Below, piece by piece: positions 1 through 9,788 of a stretch of DNA of 64,000 nucleotides. The DNA is taken from NCBI RefSeq assembly GCF_001431415.1, contig NZ_LDJI01000045.1, positions 1 to 64,000 of the forward strand, read 5' to 3'. The position numbers were made by a program, and so were the translations under genes. The stretch comes from Stenotrophomonas humi. Lineage in GTDB: Bacteria; Pseudomonadota; Gammaproteobacteria; Xanthomonadales; Xanthomonadaceae. Positions within the stretch are counted from its first letter, which is position 1. The number at the start of each line of letters is the position of its first letter. A model generated the notes under the pieces. It made no database searches and had not been told where the DNA came from. It saw nothing but the letters and a program-made list of their open reading frames with translations.

Positions 1-207
1 CGGCGGCGGCGGTGCGTCGACCAGCGTCACCATGACGTTGCGTTCCTTCTCCGCTGCGGCCTTCGGGGCCACGGCAGGAATCAGGAGCATCATCAGAGCT
101 GCCAGATGAAGTGCGATTACAAAGGCAATGCCAGCGATCCGAGGCCAGCTGAGCCCCTTTTCTTTTTCGCTGTCATACCTGCTGTGGAAGACCAGTTGTT
201 CCGTCAT
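1..207 (-). CDS. tonB: TonB energy transducer, N-terminal part
   Basis: Only the first 69 codons are inside the window; the gene runs off the left edge. The protein starts MTEQLVFHSRYDSEKEKG, has one hydrophobic segment at about residues 22-45 (IAGIAFVIALHLAALMMLL), then a run of prolines (DAPPPP) where the window ends. A single N-terminal membrane anchor followed by a proline-rich periplasmic stretch is the layout of TonB, which couples the proton-motive force, via ExbB and ExbD, to outer-membrane receptors. The SxxxH pattern inside the anchor typical of TonB is only partly matched (a His is present in the helix). The gene lies 146 bp downstream of the TPR gene on the same strand. The call is good but rests on the N-terminus only. 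Confidence 0.75.
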   Translation of the reverse strand, partial: MTEQLVFHSRYDSEKEKGLSWPRIAGIAFVIALHLAALMMLLIPAVAPKAAAEKERNVMVTLVDAPPPP

Positions 208-353
208 GCGCCAAGAACTCGTTAGTGGGGCCGGAACGACACTGTTTTGTCGCCCCTGATTCAGCGGTGCATGACACCGCAGGAACCTCCAAGCTTATAC
301 CAATCCTGACCAGCTGCGCATCACAAATACAGCTGTTCAGGCGTTATTCCTGC

Positions 354-1544
354 TTACTTCAGGTTGATGATTTTGTCAGCATCGCCAGGGTTCTTGACAC
401 CCTTTGCCTTCGCATCACGCGCGGCCTGCTTGGCTTCGGGAATACGCCCTTCCGCATGCAGGACACGTGCCAGATTCAGATACGTCTCGCCATCCTTGGA
501 CAACGGCGCGGCGTTACGCCATGCCTCGATCGCCTGCGGCACCTGTTCGGTGTAGTAGTACGACTGTGCCAGGGCCAGGTAGGTCTGGTAATCCGGCTTG
601 AGGATGCCCTTGGACATACCCTCGTTGATCACCGCAATGACGTCCCGTTCCTTGTTCTCGGTGTTGGCATAGATCGAATACAGCTGCTTGTATTCGCGCT
701 CTTCGGTGAGCTGTCCAGCCGCGCGCAGTTTGTCCATCACTGCAGCGGCCTTGTCCATCTGGTCGGCCTGCATGTACATGCTGGCCAGGTTGAGCTGGGC
801 TTTCTTGTCCGCCGGGTTCCTGGCTGCCAGGGCTTCGGCTTCCTTGACCGCTTCACCGGTCTGGCCGGCTTCGGCGTAGGCAGCCATCAGCAGCTGGTTC
901 CAGTTGTCCTTCGGCTCGGGCGAAGCGGCGATGGCCGCCTTCAGCACCGGGATGGCCTCGGCGTACTTTTCGCTCTGGTACAGCGCCTGGCCCTTGATGA
1001 TCTGCTCTTCGGGCTTGTTCGACTTGGACTCGGCGAAGTACTTGTCCAGGTTGGCCAGGCCTTCGGCGTACTGGTCGTCCTGCAGCTGCAGCTGGGCCAG
1101 CATCAGCAGGGCCTGGTAGTGGCCGTTGTTGTCCAGGGCGTTGAGGGTGATGGCCTGCTGCAGGTACTGCTTGGCAGCGGCGTTGTCTTCCAGGTTGTAG
1201 GCGGCCTGCGAAGCCAGCTGGTTGGCAACGGCCTTGTCGTATTCGTTGGCGTCGGCAGCGGCGATGATTTCATCGGCCAGCGTGCGGGTTTCCGCGTACT
1301 CGTCCTTGTTGTAGGCGTCGAACAGCTTCTTCAGCTTGCCGCCCATCTTCGAGGAAGCCTTGACCTTGGGTTCTTCACGGGTGGCTTCCGGGAACAGCAC
1401 TTCGGCCTTGGCCGAACCACGATTGCCACGTTCGCTGCGCTCACTGGAACGCGACTGCGCCGAAGCGTCAGCCACCACAACACCACCAAGCGCGGTCGCG
1501 ATGAGAACGGAAAGCACGGCTTGTTTAGGGCTGCGGAAGATCAT
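354..1544 (-). CDS. Exported tetratricopeptide-repeat protein
   Basis: A 396-residue protein with a signal peptide (MIFRSPKQAVLSVLIATALG, predicted cleavage near ADASAQ) followed by a basic, Ser/Arg-rich stretch and then helical repeats. TPR-like units with the spacing of paired helices run from about residue 65 to the C-terminus (for example DEYAETRTLADEI, NKPEEQIIKGQALYQ and PQAIEAWRNAAPLS). TPR proteins are scaffolds, so the partner cannot be read from the sequence. It lies upstream of the tonB-type gene in the same direction, which suggests a periplasmic accessory role in TonB-dependent transport. That role is inference; the fold assignment is solid. Confidence 0.8.
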   Translation of the reverse strand: MIFRSPKQAVLSVLIATALGGVVVADASAQSRSSERSERGNRGSAKAEVLFPEATREEPKVKASSKMGGKLKKLFDAYNKDEYAETRTLADEIIAAADANEYDKAVANQLASQAAYNLEDNAAAKQYLQQAITLNALDNNGHYQALLMLAQLQLQDDQYAEGLANLDKYFAESKSNKPEEQIIKGQALYQSEKYAEAIPVLKAAIAASPEPKDNWNQLLMAAYAEAGQTGEAVKEAEALAARNPADKKAQLNLASMYMQADQMDKAAAVMDKLRAAGQLTEEREYKQLYSIYANTENKERDVIAVINEGMSKGILKPDYQTYLALAQSYYYTEQVPQAIEAWRNAAPLSKDGETYLNLARVLHAEGRIPEAKQAARDAKAKGVKNPGDADKIINLK

Positions 1545-1674
1545 GGTTCACCTCATTGAAACCGCCGGGGCGGCAAGAATTCAGACAATCGGAATGAAAC
1601 CGAGCTCGCAAACGTATCAGAAAATATTTGACGGAGAAATCACTTCCGTTGGTGTACTGCAACAATCTTCCGTG

Positions 1675-2481
1675 TCATCCGCATTTCGGCGTCACTCCGG
1701 ATTGCCGCGCCTGCCGATAAACCGGCTCCAGCGCGGGCACATCACGCTGCAATTCACGGATGCGATTGGCCGGGTCCGGGTGGGTGGACAACCACTGCGG
1801 GGAGCGGTTTCCGCTGGCGGCCATCATGTTCTGCCACAGGTTGACCGCCTGCGCTGGATCAAAGCCGGCCTGGGCCATCAACCGCTGACCAACCTCGTCA
1901 GCCTCGTTTTCCTGGGTGCGTGAGCCGGGCAGCAGCACCAGAGCCTGAGCACTCATGCCACCGAGTTGACTGACGGTGCTGGCGGCCGCATTGCCGTAGG
2001 CAGCGCCAGCAAGTGCGCTTGCCACCTGCAGCAGACCCGAGGTACCGAGCTGCTTGGTGATGCGTTCTTCGTGATGGCGCGAAATCACATGGCCGATTTC
2101 ATGGCCGATCACAGCAGCCAATTGATCCTGGTTGCGCGCCACGGTGAAGATGCCGGTGTTCACCCCGACCTTGCCGCCGGGCAGGGCGAAGGCATTGGGT
2201 TCCTTGTCGACAAAGACGGCGGTTTCCCAACGTACGCCACGGTACTGTGGTGGCAGCTGCGCGACGAGTGCATTGACCACGCATTGCACATAGGCGTTCT
2301 GCCTGCCGTCGCGGTTGACGGTCTGCTTGGCCTTGGTTTCGGCAAATGCCTGGGCACCCAGCTGATCCAACTGCTGTTGGGAAACACCACCTACCACCTG
2401 ACGACGGCCGGTGGGGGACGTGGTGGTCGCACAGGCGCTGAGGACCAGTGCTGCGGTAATGGCGAGGATGACGGCTTTCAT
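1675..2481 (-). CDS. M48-family metalloprotease lipoprotein
   Basis: A 268-residue zinc protease. The start chosen is the ATG at 2481, preceded by a G-rich ribosome site (GTGGGGGTTC); it gives a lipoprotein signal MKAVILAITAALVLSAC with the lipid-modified Cys at 17. The frame is open for 59 codons further upstream, but that stretch has no signal peptide and overlaps the CPBP gene. The zinc site HEIGH is at residues 127-131 and the downstream glutamate motif ENEADEVG at about 191-198 supplies the third ligand, as in the HtpX/BepA/LoiP group. Such lipoproteins do quality control of outer-membrane proteins. It lies just downstream of another membrane protease gene. Family call firm; exact orthology (LoiP-like) not certain. 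Confidence 0.88.
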   Translation of the reverse strand: MKAVILAITAALVLSACATTTSPTGRRQVVGGVSQQQLDQLGAQAFAETKAKQTVNRDGRQNAYVQCVVNALVAQLPPQYRGVRWETAVFVDKEPNAFALPGGKVGVNTGIFTVARNQDQLAAVIGHEIGHVISRHHEERITKQLGTSGLLQVASALAGAAYGNAAASTVSQLGGMSAQALVLLPGSRTQENEADEVGQRLMAQAGFDPAQAVNLWQNMMAASGNRSPQWLSTHPDPANRIRELQRDVPALEPVYRQARQSGVTPKCG

Positions 2482-2551
2482 GGAAGAACCCCCACATTCA
2501 TGACTGCAGTGTGCGAGCCCACGGCTTAATTTTTCGTCAATCGCGGAAGAA

Positions 2552-3400
2552 TCATTGCGCGCCGAAAAACACCAGTGCCGCCAGGGCGATGGCGTTGTTG
2601 ATCGCGTGTGCGCCAATCGCGGCCCAGAGCGTGCCGGTACGGCGATACAACCAGGCAAACGCGGCGCCCATTCCGCCGTAGATCAACCACAGCTGCAGCA
2701 TCGCCGGCAGGGTATTGGGGCTGGTGCCGGGGATTTCGTGGACCAGGGCGAAGGCGGCGCTGCTCAGCAGCATGCCCAGCCACGGCCGGTCCGCCGCCCA
2801 CAGGCGTCCAAAGAACACGCGCCGGAACAGCAGTTCTTCGTAGGCCGGTGCCAGAAACACCGCAAAGGCCACCAGGAAAGCGGGGTACTGGGCCAGCGCC
2901 TGTTCCATCAACGGCAGGTTGGTCGGCACTGGCTCGATGCCCATTTGCTTGGCAAGCATGCCGATCAGGCTGCTGCCGGCGAACACCCCGGCAGCCACCA
3001 GCACGGTCCAGCCCCAGGTCGACGCCCGCAACGCGGCCTGTCGCGACTGCATGCGTTCGCCTGGCGTGGCACGACGGCGCCAGAAGTACAGCAGCAACGC
3101 CGCACCGCCGGTGCCGATCAGGGCGATCAGCATCTGTGCCAAGGCGCCGGGTTGGCCCATCAAGGCAGCCATGTCCGCCGCTGCCGGAGCGCCGTTGCCG
3201 TTGCGGGCCGCCGCCATGCCGACCTCGATGCCGCGCCACACGCCCCAGGCCAGGCTGCAAGCCAGGCTCAAGCCCAACAACGCACCGATGGCTATCAGCA
3301 GATCAATGCCGAAGCCTGCCACCGGTGAACCCGGACGACGAGCGACGGGTGGCAACGAGGGCGTAGGGGAAGTAACCGGAACCGTGGGAGGGAGGGACAT
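2552..3400 (-). CDS. CPBP-family intramembrane metalloprotease
   Basis: A 282-residue membrane protein with about seven or eight hydrophobic segments. The three CPBP (CAAX protease and bacteriocin-processing) motifs are visible in order: the EELLFRR glutamate/arginine motif near residues 188-194, a second motif with His in FALVHEI near 219, and the C-terminal HAINN motif near 267. These residues form the buried catalytic metal-binding site of the Abi/Rce1 fold. The N-terminus is proline-rich and cytoplasmic. It ends 70 bp before the M48 protease gene on the same strand and starts 30 bp beyond the gyrB terminator, so it probably has its own promoter. Substrates of bacterial members are mostly unknown. 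Confidence 0.85.
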   Translation of the reverse strand: MSLPPTVPVTSPTPSLPPVARRPGSPVAGFGIDLLIAIGALLGLSLACSLAWGVWRGIEVGMAAARNGNGAPAAADMAALMGQPGALAQMLIALIGTGGAALLLYFWRRRATPGERMQSRQAALRASTWGWTVLVAAGVFAGSSLIGMLAKQMGIEPVPTNLPLMEQALAQYPAFLVAFAVFLAPAYEELLFRRVFFGRLWAADRPWLGMLLSSAAFALVHEIPGTSPNTLPAMLQLWLIYGGMGAAFAWLYRRTGTLWAAIGAHAINNAIALAALVFFGAQ

Positions 3401-3429
3401 CGCAGACCTGTGGGTAGCAGCGGACGGGC

Positions 3430-3464
3430 AAAAAAAAACGGGCGCCGCGAGAAGCAGGCGCCCG
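3430..3464 (-). terminator. Rho-independent terminator after gyrB
   Basis: On the minus strand an 8-bp perfect GC stem (CGGGCGCC / GGCGCCCG, 3439-3446 with 3457-3464) with a 10-nt loop is followed directly by nine T residues (the A-run at 3430-3438). It lies 20 bp past the gyrB stop codon and before the CPBP gene, so it should end the gyrB transcript. Confidence 0.9.
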
Positions 3465-3483
3465 CTGTTACGTCTGGATTGTG

Positions 3484-5967
<2,484 letters not shown>

Positions 5968-6055
5968 TCACGCACCGGCCCCGGAGGGCAGATGCATGAG
6001 AGATAGGGGATTGCGTACCGATTATACCCGCCGGGCAGATTTCCGCCCTGAAGGG

Positions 6056-7150
6056 TCAATTGACCGCCAGAACCGTGCCATGTTCCACGTGGAACACCGT
6101 TGCCGGGCGCAGTTCAGACGCCAGCGCCGGAGGGGTTTCCGTCGCAGTGATGAATACCTGTGCCGGGGTTGCAGCCAAACGCTGCAGCACCCGCTGTTGG
6201 TGATTCCGGTCCAGTTCCGAACCCAGATCATCCAGCGCAATGACCGGCCATTCGCCACGTTGCGCCGCATAGTCGTCCGCCTGCGCCAGCAGACACGCCA
6301 GCGCCGTGAGCTTGGCCTGGCCACGTGAAAGTGCATCGCGCCCAGGAATCTGCGTGAAACCCACGGTCCAATCCGCCCGATGCGGTCCAACCGACGTGTA
6401 TCCCATCACCCGGTCACGGTCCCGCGCCAATAACAGTGCATCGGCCAGCGACATTTCATTGCGACGCCAACCCGGCTGAAGTTCCATGGTCTGCAATTGC
6501 AGACTCGGCGCCAATTCGGCCGCCAGGGTGACCGCGCGTTCCTGCAGACGATCCAGATACTGCTGCCGCCGCGATGTGAGCGGCGTTCCGGCCTGCGCCA
6601 GCTCCGAGTCCCAGGCATCCAGCTGCTTTCCCGGTGCTCCGGCTTTGAGCAGGGCGTTGCGCTGCTTCAAGGCTCGCGTGTAACGGCGCCAAAGCGGAAG
6701 GAAGTCTGGTTCCACGTGGAACAAACCCCAATCAACGAAGCGCCGACGCGGTTCACTGCCGCCACTGACCAGTGCATGGCTGCCCGGCTCGAACGTCACG
6801 ACCGCCAATGCGGCGCATAACGTACCCAGCTGTGGAACATCCTCGCCATCCAGTCGGCCTTTCCAGGTTTGGCCGCTGTGGCGCAACCCGGCACGGCGCA
6901 ATACGCCCCCTGCATCGGTGCCTTCCTGCCATTCCACGAAAACGTCCAGGTTTTCCGCGCCTTTCTGCACAAGACCATCGCGCACGCGCCCGCGAAAGCT
7001 TCGGCCATAAGCCATCAGATGCAGGGCTTCCAGCAAGCTGGTCTTGCCCGCGCCATTGGCACCGGTGATCAGGTTGATACCAGGACGGGGGACCAGTTCC
7101 ACCGAATCGAACCGGCGTACGCGGTTCAAGGCAACACGGACGATATGCAT
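6056..7150 (-). CDS. recF: DNA replication and repair protein RecF
   Basis: A 364-residue ABC/SMC-like ATPase that loads RecA at single-strand gaps together with RecO and RecR. Walker A is GANGAGKTSLLEAL (residues 30-43), the ABC signature region is ALSRGQAKL (about 280) and Walker B is VIALDDLGSELD (about 310). The start MHIVRVALNRVRRF aligns with the usual RecF N-terminus. Unusually, two copies of the palindrome GTTCCACGTGGAAC (parS-like) lie inside the gene, each encoding the tetrapeptide FHVE: once mid-gene (LFHVEPD) and once near the C-terminus (VFHVEHG). The gene is separated from dnaN by a 1.17-kb spacer, unlike the compact dnaN-recF spacing common in other bacteria. Confidence 0.96.
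   Translation of the reverse strand: MHIVRVALNRVRRFDSVELVPRPGINLITGANGAGKTSLLEALHLMAYGRSFRGRVRDGLVQKGAENLDVFVEWQEGTDAGGVLRRAGLRHSGQTWKGRLDGEDVPQLGTLCAALAVVTFEPGSHALVSGGSEPRRRFVDWGLFHVEPDFLPLWRRYTRALKQRNALLKAGAPGKQLDAWDSELAQAGTPLTSRRQQYLDRLQERAVTLAAELAPSLQLQTMELQPGWRRNEMSLADALLLARDRDRVMGYTSVGPHRADWTVGFTQIPGRDALSRGQAKLTALACLLAQADDYAAQRGEWPVIALDDLGSELDRNHQQRVLQRLAATPAQVFITATETPPALASELRPATVFHVEHGTVLAVN
6082..6095. promoter_or_regulatory. parS: parS-like centromere site 1 (inside recF)
   Basis: Perfect 14-bp palindrome GTTCCACGTGGAAC, extended to a 16-bp palindrome by flanking T and A (6081-6096). It matches the ParB-binding consensus known from Pseudomonas and Bacillus. It lies in the 3' end of recF. 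Confidence 0.85.
6709..6722. promoter_or_regulatory. parS: parS-like centromere site 2 (inside recF)
   Basis: Perfect copy of GTTCCACGTGGAAC, followed by A (6723), within the recF coding sequence. It encodes part of LFHVEPD in RecF. Confidence 0.85.
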
Positions 7151-7257
7151 TGACGCTCAAGGAAAGTCGCGATGCCGCTACGACGCTCGTGGCTGGCAGA
7201 GGCGCAGCTTAAAGCATCCGCCCCCCGAAGGTTCTGCTATCCCAATCTGCTTGAACG

Positions 7258-7271
7258 ACTCCACGTGGAAC
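7258..7271. promoter_or_regulatory. Degenerate parS-like site
   Basis: ACTCCACGTGGAAC keeps 12 of 14 positions of the palindrome seen in the other copies; the two outer left bases differ. It lies in the recF upstream region. Confidence 0.5.
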
Positions 7272-7375
7272 AGGCGAGATTTCTTCAAATCTGGCAGACG
7301 GCGGCAGTACAACCTTTGCAGATTTCACAGAATCTTGCCCCAAAAGCAGGAAAGGACAGCTCTGGGGGCAAGCCC

Positions 7376-7450
7376 TGTGTATAAGTAGGTCAACCTGTGG
7401 ATAAAAAGAGGCCTTGATACCCCGCACCAGCTTATCCACAGCTATCCACA
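7376..7450. promoter_or_regulatory. DnaA-box cluster, recF-dnaN side
   Basis: Four 9-mers fit or nearly fit TTATNCACA: TGTGTATAA (7376-7384, reverse), TGTGGATAA (7396-7404, reverse), TTATCCACA (7432-7440, forward) and CTATCCACA (7442-7450, one mismatch). They are followed within about 30 bp by an A+T-rich tract (7480-7535) of the kind that unwinds at origins. Box density and the adjoining AT tract are typical of a bacterial origin. Confidence 0.75.
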
Positions 7451-7600
7451 GGCTGGAAGGGCAGTTTTACAGGGGGTTTCATACCCAATTATATTATTAA
7501 TAACAACAACTTAGACTACTTCTACATAAAATCTGGCTCTACCATCACCACCATGCTTTAGATTTATTCTCAGATTTAAAGCATAGAGCTACGGGAAACC
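7395..7600 (+). repeat. Origin-like module, inverted copy A
   Basis: Read on the plus strand, this segment aligns with the dnaA-dnaN intergenic region read on the minus strand (9632 down to 9422). Both have the same order: DnaA boxes, an AT-rich tract, a conserved block, then a GAAACC end. The best block is 39 bp (7529-7567 against 9494-9456, starting AAATCTGGCTCTACCA) with only two mismatches. Outside it, similarity is patchy but collinear (for example CTGTGGATAAAA near the start, TTATCCACAGCT, and GGGTTTCA). In copy B the block leads into the dnaN start codon; here it leads into non-coding DNA. Confidence 0.85.
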
Positions 7601-8169
7601 GTTCCCGGAAGCAGGGCAAAAGCAGGGCTTTGTTTCTTTGAATTCTGGGGTGTCCACTCCAGCTGCGTCGCTCGGAATTCACGAAATAGAGGGTCGGTTT
7701 GAAAACTGCTTCTTTCCTCCTTTTGCCGCGATAGCGAATCTCGTCCTTTCTGGCTCTCTCGCTGGCCACGGTGCTTCTGAAATTGAGCATTTCTTGGTTC
7801 TGAAGAGCCTGGAATAGGTCACTCCGGACCAGTGAGACCAACGTGGCTCCAGACGTGACCGTTTCAGGGAAGAAATCAGGGTCTGGATGCGAACCTTGCC
7901 GACAACCACAGCAAAAGGAACGTCAGCAGAGTTCTCCAGAACAAGCGTCTTTCTGGGCTGTCCATGAAACGCAGGTTTTCGGACACGGATGCTTCGATCG
8001 ATTGGGTTGCGAATGCTCGCAGGGCACAGGGCAGGAGGGCCTACGGCTCTATTTACCGCTGGACGACTTCACCGTCGGCGGGTTGTTATCGGTACGGCGG
8101 CAACACCGGAAACCAGGGCTCCAATCGGAGACCAATAGATTCCAAGTGCGGATGAGCTCAGAACCATTG

Positions 8170-8183
8170 GTTCCACGTGGAAC
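8170..8183. promoter_or_regulatory. parS: parS-like centromere site 3
   Basis: Perfect GTTCCACGTGGAAC palindrome in the recF-dnaN spacer, about 140 bp beyond the dnaN stop codon. Confidence 0.85.
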
Positions 8184-8271
8184 GTAGCTTCACTGGAAAC
8201 CCATTGAACATTGCCTGCAGGTTGCCGCACAAAGCACGGCACCAAGCCGGCACTTCTCGGATTCGGGGCAC

Positions 8272-8296
8272 AAAAAACCCGGCTTTCGCCGGGTTT
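8272..8296 (-). terminator. Rho-independent terminator after dnaN
   Basis: Stem AAACCCGGC (8275-8283) pairs with GCCGGGTTT (8288-8296) around a 4-nt loop. On the minus strand it is followed by a T-run (the A-run beginning at 8272), placed about 25 bp past the dnaN stop. A parS-like palindrome lies between the stop codon and this hairpin. The hairpin could also stop plus-strand transcripts, though its T-run on that side is short. Confidence 0.85.
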
Positions 8297-8302
8297 CTCG
8301 AT

Positions 8303-8316
8303 GTTCCACGTGGAAC
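8303..8316. promoter_or_regulatory. parS: parS-like centromere site 4
   Basis: Perfect GTTCCACGTGGAAC palindrome located 6 bp after the dnaN stop codon, between the gene and its terminator. Confidence 0.85.
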
Positions 8317-8321
8317 GTCAG

Positions 8322-9419
8322 TTAGAGACGCAACGGCATCACCACGTGACGTGACTTCTCGCTGCTGGCTTCACGTACCAGCGCCGAGGAGTTGGAATCG
8401 CGCAACTGGATCACAACGTGCTCGTCGCGCAATGCCGATAGGGCATCCAGCAGGTAGTTCACGTTGAAGCCGATGGCCAGGTCGCTAACCTCGGTGTCGG
8501 CTTCGATTTCTTCCTGCGCTTCTTCCTGTTCCGGATTGTGCGCACTGAGTTTCAGCTGCCCCGGGGTCACTTCGACGCGGACGCCGCGGTACTTTTCGTT
8601 CGACAGGATCGCGGCGCGCTGCAACGAGGCCCGCAACATCTCGCGATCAACCTTCACTTCGCGATCGGCACCGATCGGAATCACGGCTTCGTAATCCGGG
8701 AAACGGCCGTCGATCAGCTTGGAGGTGAAGGTCACATCGTCGCGCTTGACGCGGATGTGGCTGCGGCCAACTTCCAACTCCACTTCGCGATCGCCGCCTT
8801 CCAGCAGGCGTTGCAGCTCGGTCACGCCCTTGCGAGGCACGATGATCTGACGCTTGCCGGTGCTGGTTTCCAGCGATGTTTCGCACAACGCCAGGCGATG
8901 GCCATCGGTGGCCACACAACGCAGGGTCTTGTCGCGCAGATCAAACAACAGGCCGTTGAGGTAATACCGGACGTCCTGCTGGGCCATCGCAAATGCGGTG
9001 CGTTCGATCAGTTCTTTCAACGCCGCTTCCGGCACGGCAACGCGCTCGGTGGCTTCGACTTCGTCAACCGACGGGAAATCATTGGCCGGCAACGTCGCCA
9101 GAGTGAAGCGGCTGCGACCGGCCTGCACGGTGATCTTGTCGCCTGTCTGCGAAACCGTGATGCGGCTGCCGTCGGGCAGGGCACGGATGATTTCGAACAA
9201 CTTGCGTGCCGGAATCGTGGTTTCACCGTCCTGGGCGTCTTCGACCGCGATGCGGGAGACCATCTCCACTTCCAGGTCAGTACCGGTCAACGACAACTGA
9301 CCGCCCTGCACCTGAACCAGAAAATTGGCCAGAACCGGCAGAGTCTGGCGGCGTTCAACCACGTTGACGACCTGGGCCAACGGCTTGAGAAAGGCTTCGC
9401 GCTGCAGTGTGAAACGCAT
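8322..9419 (-). CDS. dnaN: DNA polymerase III beta sliding clamp
   Basis: A 365-residue clamp subunit, the normal size, that encircles DNA and tethers polymerase III and other partners. The N-terminus MRFTLQREAFLKPLAQVVNV and the C-terminus VVMPLRL (hydrophobic end forming the partner-binding pocket) are typical of DnaN. Three repeated clamp domains fill the length. It is transcribed away from dnaA across the presumed oriC in the 369-bp gap. Its leader includes origin copy B, so clamp transcription starts inside or right next to origin sequence. It ends at a parS-like site followed by a terminator, so recF must have a separate promoter. Confidence 0.97.
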   Translation of the reverse strand: MRFTLQREAFLKPLAQVVNVVERRQTLPVLANFLVQVQGGQLSLTGTDLEVEMVSRIAVEDAQDGETTIPARKLFEIIRALPDGSRITVSQTGDKITVQAGRSRFTLATLPANDFPSVDEVEATERVAVPEAALKELIERTAFAMAQQDVRYYLNGLLFDLRDKTLRCVATDGHRLALCETSLETSTGKRQIIVPRKGVTELQRLLEGGDREVELEVGRSHIRVKRDDVTFTSKLIDGRFPDYEAVIPIGADREVKVDREMLRASLQRAAILSNEKYRGVRVEVTPGQLKLSAHNPEQEEAQEEIEADTEVSDLAIGFNVNYLLDALSALRDEHVVIQLRDSNSSALVREASSEKSRHVVMPLRL

Positions 9420-9421
9420 GT

Positions 9422-9632
9422 GGTTTCGTGCCCCTATGCTCTTAAAAGATGTGGGATAAATCTAAAGCTTGGTGGTGCTGGTAGAGCCAGATTTGGCCTA
9501 AAACCAACTTAAATATTTGTTTTTAAAGGGTTTATATGCATTGAAACCCTTGTACTACTGGCCCGGAACCGGAGGGTGAAGCTGTGGATAAATTTGGCGC
9601 TGAAAAGAAACCTGATTTTATCCACAGATTCT
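9422..9632 (-). repeat. oriC: Probable oriC / origin-like module copy B (dnaA-dnaN gap)
   Basis: The 369-bp gap between dnaN and dnaA holds two perfect DnaA boxes (9583-9591 and 9618-9626, opposite orientations), an AT-rich tract (about 9500-9540, with AAATATTTGTTTTTAAA) and the conserved block 9456-9494 shared with copy A at 7395-7600. In xanthomonads the dnaA-dnaN gap is the expected origin location. On the minus strand the module ends at the dnaN start. I call this the likely oriC on gene context and boxes; function was not tested here. Confidence 0.75.
9583..9626. promoter_or_regulatory. Paired DnaA boxes in dnaA-dnaN gap
   Basis: TGTGGATAA at 9583-9591 and TTATCCACA at 9618-9626 are perfect consensus DnaA boxes facing each other, 26 bp apart. 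Confidence 0.85.
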
Positions 9633-9648
9633 CCCGCGTTTACCCCCG

Positions 9649-9699
9649 AATCATGCACCGTTTTGTGCGATGACGCCTCTGCGTCGTCGGTGCATCATT
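9649..9699. other. Large nested hairpin between dnaA and oriC
   Basis: Outer arms AATCATGCACCG (9649-9660) and CGGTGCATCATT (9688-9699) pair with one mismatch. Inside, GATGACGC (9669-9676) pairs with GCGTCGTC (9681-9688) around CTCT, with one G-T type mismatch; outer and inner stems are partly alternative. There is no T-run, so it may be a weak dnaA terminator or a structural element at the origin border. Confidence 0.5.
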
Positions 9700-9788
9700 C
9701 GTCCCGCTTCCCGCCCTTACCTCCGGTGACCTGATGACTGACTCACGCAACCTGGCCATGCGCCCGTCCCCCGGTCTTCCCGAAACCG

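Larger units (their letters stand above)
7151..8321. other. Gene-free recF-dnaN spacer (1.17 kb)
   Basis: This stretch holds no gene I can support. Open frames exist on both strands (for example 7545-7841 minus and 7843-8187 plus) but lack recognisable motifs, ribosome sites and the strong third-position GC of the neighbours. Base composition from about 7450 to 8000 is visibly less GC-rich than the surrounding genes. The spacer does contain a DnaA-box cluster (7376-7450), an AT-rich tract (7480-7535), a segment homologous to the dnaA-dnaN origin region in inverted orientation (7395-7600), three parS-like palindromes (7258, 8170, 8303) and the dnaN terminator (8272-8296). It reads as a replication and segregation control region rather than coding DNA. 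Confidence 0.7.

Noticed and set aside
7545-7841. A 98-codon minus-strand frame in the recF-dnaN spacer
   Set aside because: No family similarity, no ribosome site, codon use unlike neighbours, and its start lies in unrelated low-GC DNA.
7843-8187. A 114-codon plus-strand frame after origin copy A
   Set aside because: Low-complexity Gln/Arg-rich product, no ribosome site; ends inside a parS-like site. It could be transcribed but is not supported as coding.
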